Shown piece after piece: positions 63,268-64,000 of a DNA stretch of 64,000 nt. A program made the translations under genes and the position numbers. The notes beneath the pieces were generated by a model, which was given only the letters and a program-made list of their open reading frames with translations, did not search any database and was not told the DNA's origin. This DNA comes from Woeseiaceae bacterium. GTDB taxonomy: Bacteria; Pseudomonadota; Gammaproteobacteria; Steroidobacterales; Woeseiaceae. Every line of letters begins with the position of its first letter. Within the stretch, counting starts at the first letter, position 1. The stretch is from contig JANQLK010000016.1 in NCBI GenBank assembly GCA_028280615.1, positions 62,001-126,000 of the forward strand, given 5' to 3'.

Positions 63268-64000
63268 TTAGAGAAGCTTCTCTTCGACGACGGACGGCCA
63301 CTCGTCACGGAGACTGGTCGCGTACGGTCCTGTGCCTGGCTTGCGCCGGAACGCGTCTCGGACGATTTCCGCGAGCTTTTGCGAAAGTGACGGGTTTCTG
63401 TTGCTTTCCACATAGAGGTTCACCATGGTCGGCCGAAGTTGTGGCAGTACGCCTTCGCCGACGCGTTCGCAGTTGGGAAGATGTTGGGATTCGATCGTCG
63501 TCGTGACCGCCAAATCCGCGGAAACCAATGCTTGAATGGTCGCTTCCGTGTCCGTATCGCCGACGAACTGCCAGGCCACTCCGCTCTTTGTCAACGAACG
63601 CATCAGCTCCGGCTTCAAAGCACAATTGTTGCAGATCGCAATTGGCAACGGCGTCAGATTCCAGGCATTGCCGTTCCGGGCGCCCCACCAACACAGATTG
63701 GCGCGCAACAACAATTCTCCACCTCGTCGCGCGCGCTCCTCGGTTGCCAGGAACAGGTCGAGCTTGCCGTCCTCGAACTGTGCCCTGAGGCTTTTTGTGA
63801 GTGCCGTAACCAGGTTGACCTTGATTCGTGGATATCGTCGACGAGCTTCTCGAAGTACGAAGGGTACTTGCGGATTCAAGAGATCCGGTGGGACGCCGAT
63901 CGACAACTCACCTTCGAACTCGTCGTTGGTCAGACGCCCCCAGGCCTCATCGTTTATCGCGAGCAGCCTCCGCGCATAACTGACGAGCTGCTCACCGGCG
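63268..64000 (-). CDS. LysR-family regulator, C-terminal part (5' end outside window)
   Basis: The frame stays open to the right edge. Visible are the LysR linker (GEQLVSYARRLLAINDEAW) and the effector-binding domain beginning GELSIGVPPDLLNPQVPFVL and ending SQKLAEIVRDAFRRK. The helix-turn-helix would lie beyond 64000. Target and effector cannot be inferred because the divergent or neighbouring gene is not in the window. Confidence 0.85.
   Translation of the reverse strand, partial: AGEQLVSYARRLLAINDEAWGRLTNDEFEGELSIGVPPDLLNPQVPFVLREARRRYPRIKVNLVTALTKSLRAQFEDGKLDLFLATEERARRGGELLLRANLCWWGARNGNAWNLTPLPIAICNNCALKPELMRSLTKSGVAWQFVGDTDTEATIQALVSADLAVTTTIESQHLPNCERVGEGVLPQLRPTMVNLYVESNRNPSLSQKLAEIVRDAFRRKPGTGPYATSLRDEWPSVVEEKLL

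Noticed and set aside
63127-63390. 87-codon plus-strand frame after the 167-bp element
   Set aside because: It begins inside the repeat and overlaps the LysR effector domain on the other strand.
1-64000. CRISPR arrays, tRNA or rRNA genes, riboswitches, integrases or transposases
   Set aside because: No regularly spaced repeats, cloverleaf-like genes, known aptamer patterns or recombinase proteins were seen on either strand.

Overview
The window is a GC-rich (roughly 65 %), densely coded chromosomal segment of a gammaproteobacterium. The evidence is a HexR-type regulator beside an Entner-Doudoroff operon, an adjacent fabA-fabB pair, a complete ccoNOQP-GHIS cluster, a perfect CRP-type site and a DksA/TraR-like protein. 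Marine or other uncultured gammaproteobacterial lineages with many TolB/TPR proteins would fit, but genus cannot be called from the sequence alone. I see no phage, plasmid, transposase, rRNA, tRNA or CRISPR feature.

Region 1 (1-12.8 kb) is central carbohydrate metabolism. A leftward glycogen/maltodextrin operon (malQ, glgC, glgA, glgB and the first codons of one more gene) lies behind hexR. A rightward operon zwf-pgl-edd-glk is divergent from hexR. Two TGTAGT-type HexR operators sit in the hexR-zwf gap. No eda (KDPG aldolase) is present. GlgA is odd: no normal start codon is available for its conserved N-terminus, and its catalytic motif is altered.

Region 2 (12.8-27.5 kb) holds a DUF2189 membrane protein, a GT4 glycosyltransferase, a REC-GGDEF-EAL protein (CRP site between these two), an MBL-fold lipoprotein, a universal stress protein, a YfcC-type carrier, a gamma-glutamyltransferase lipoprotein, a second MBL hydrolase, a fused indolepyruvate:ferredoxin oxidoreductase and a divergent Lrp/AsnC regulator.

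Region 3 (27.5-47.5 kb) starts with a 268-bp nested inverted-repeat element. It continues with a TerB-like protein, a VIT/CCC1 carrier, an exported D-amino-acid-oxidase-like protein whose domain order is circularly permuted, a TonB receptor, a DUF2490 protein and the phenylacetate genes (paaZ, paaX, paaI, paaABCDE). Then come fabA-fabB, fghA, a TauE/SafE permease, a YhcB/ZapG-like protein with an internal tandem repeat and a Tat-exported FAH-family protein.

Region 4 (47.5-64 kb) is respiration and its control. A TolB/TPR membrane protein is followed by the leftward cbb3 oxidase operon ccoNOQP-(unknown)-ccoG-ccoH-ccoI-ccoS-(TauE/SafE). Divergent from it is a PAS-PAS hybrid histidine kinase resembling FixL, followed by a tandem UspA protein, a DksA/TraR protein, a FixJ-like response regulator and a partial LysR regulator running off the right edge. 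Two dyads in the ccoN-kinase gap are candidate operators.

Scattered through the window are short repeats that begin or end in CTAG. Several overlap TAG stop codons, and two form nested palindromic elements of 167 and 268 bp. Together with the permuted oxidase and the unusual glycogen synthase, these are the least expected signals here.
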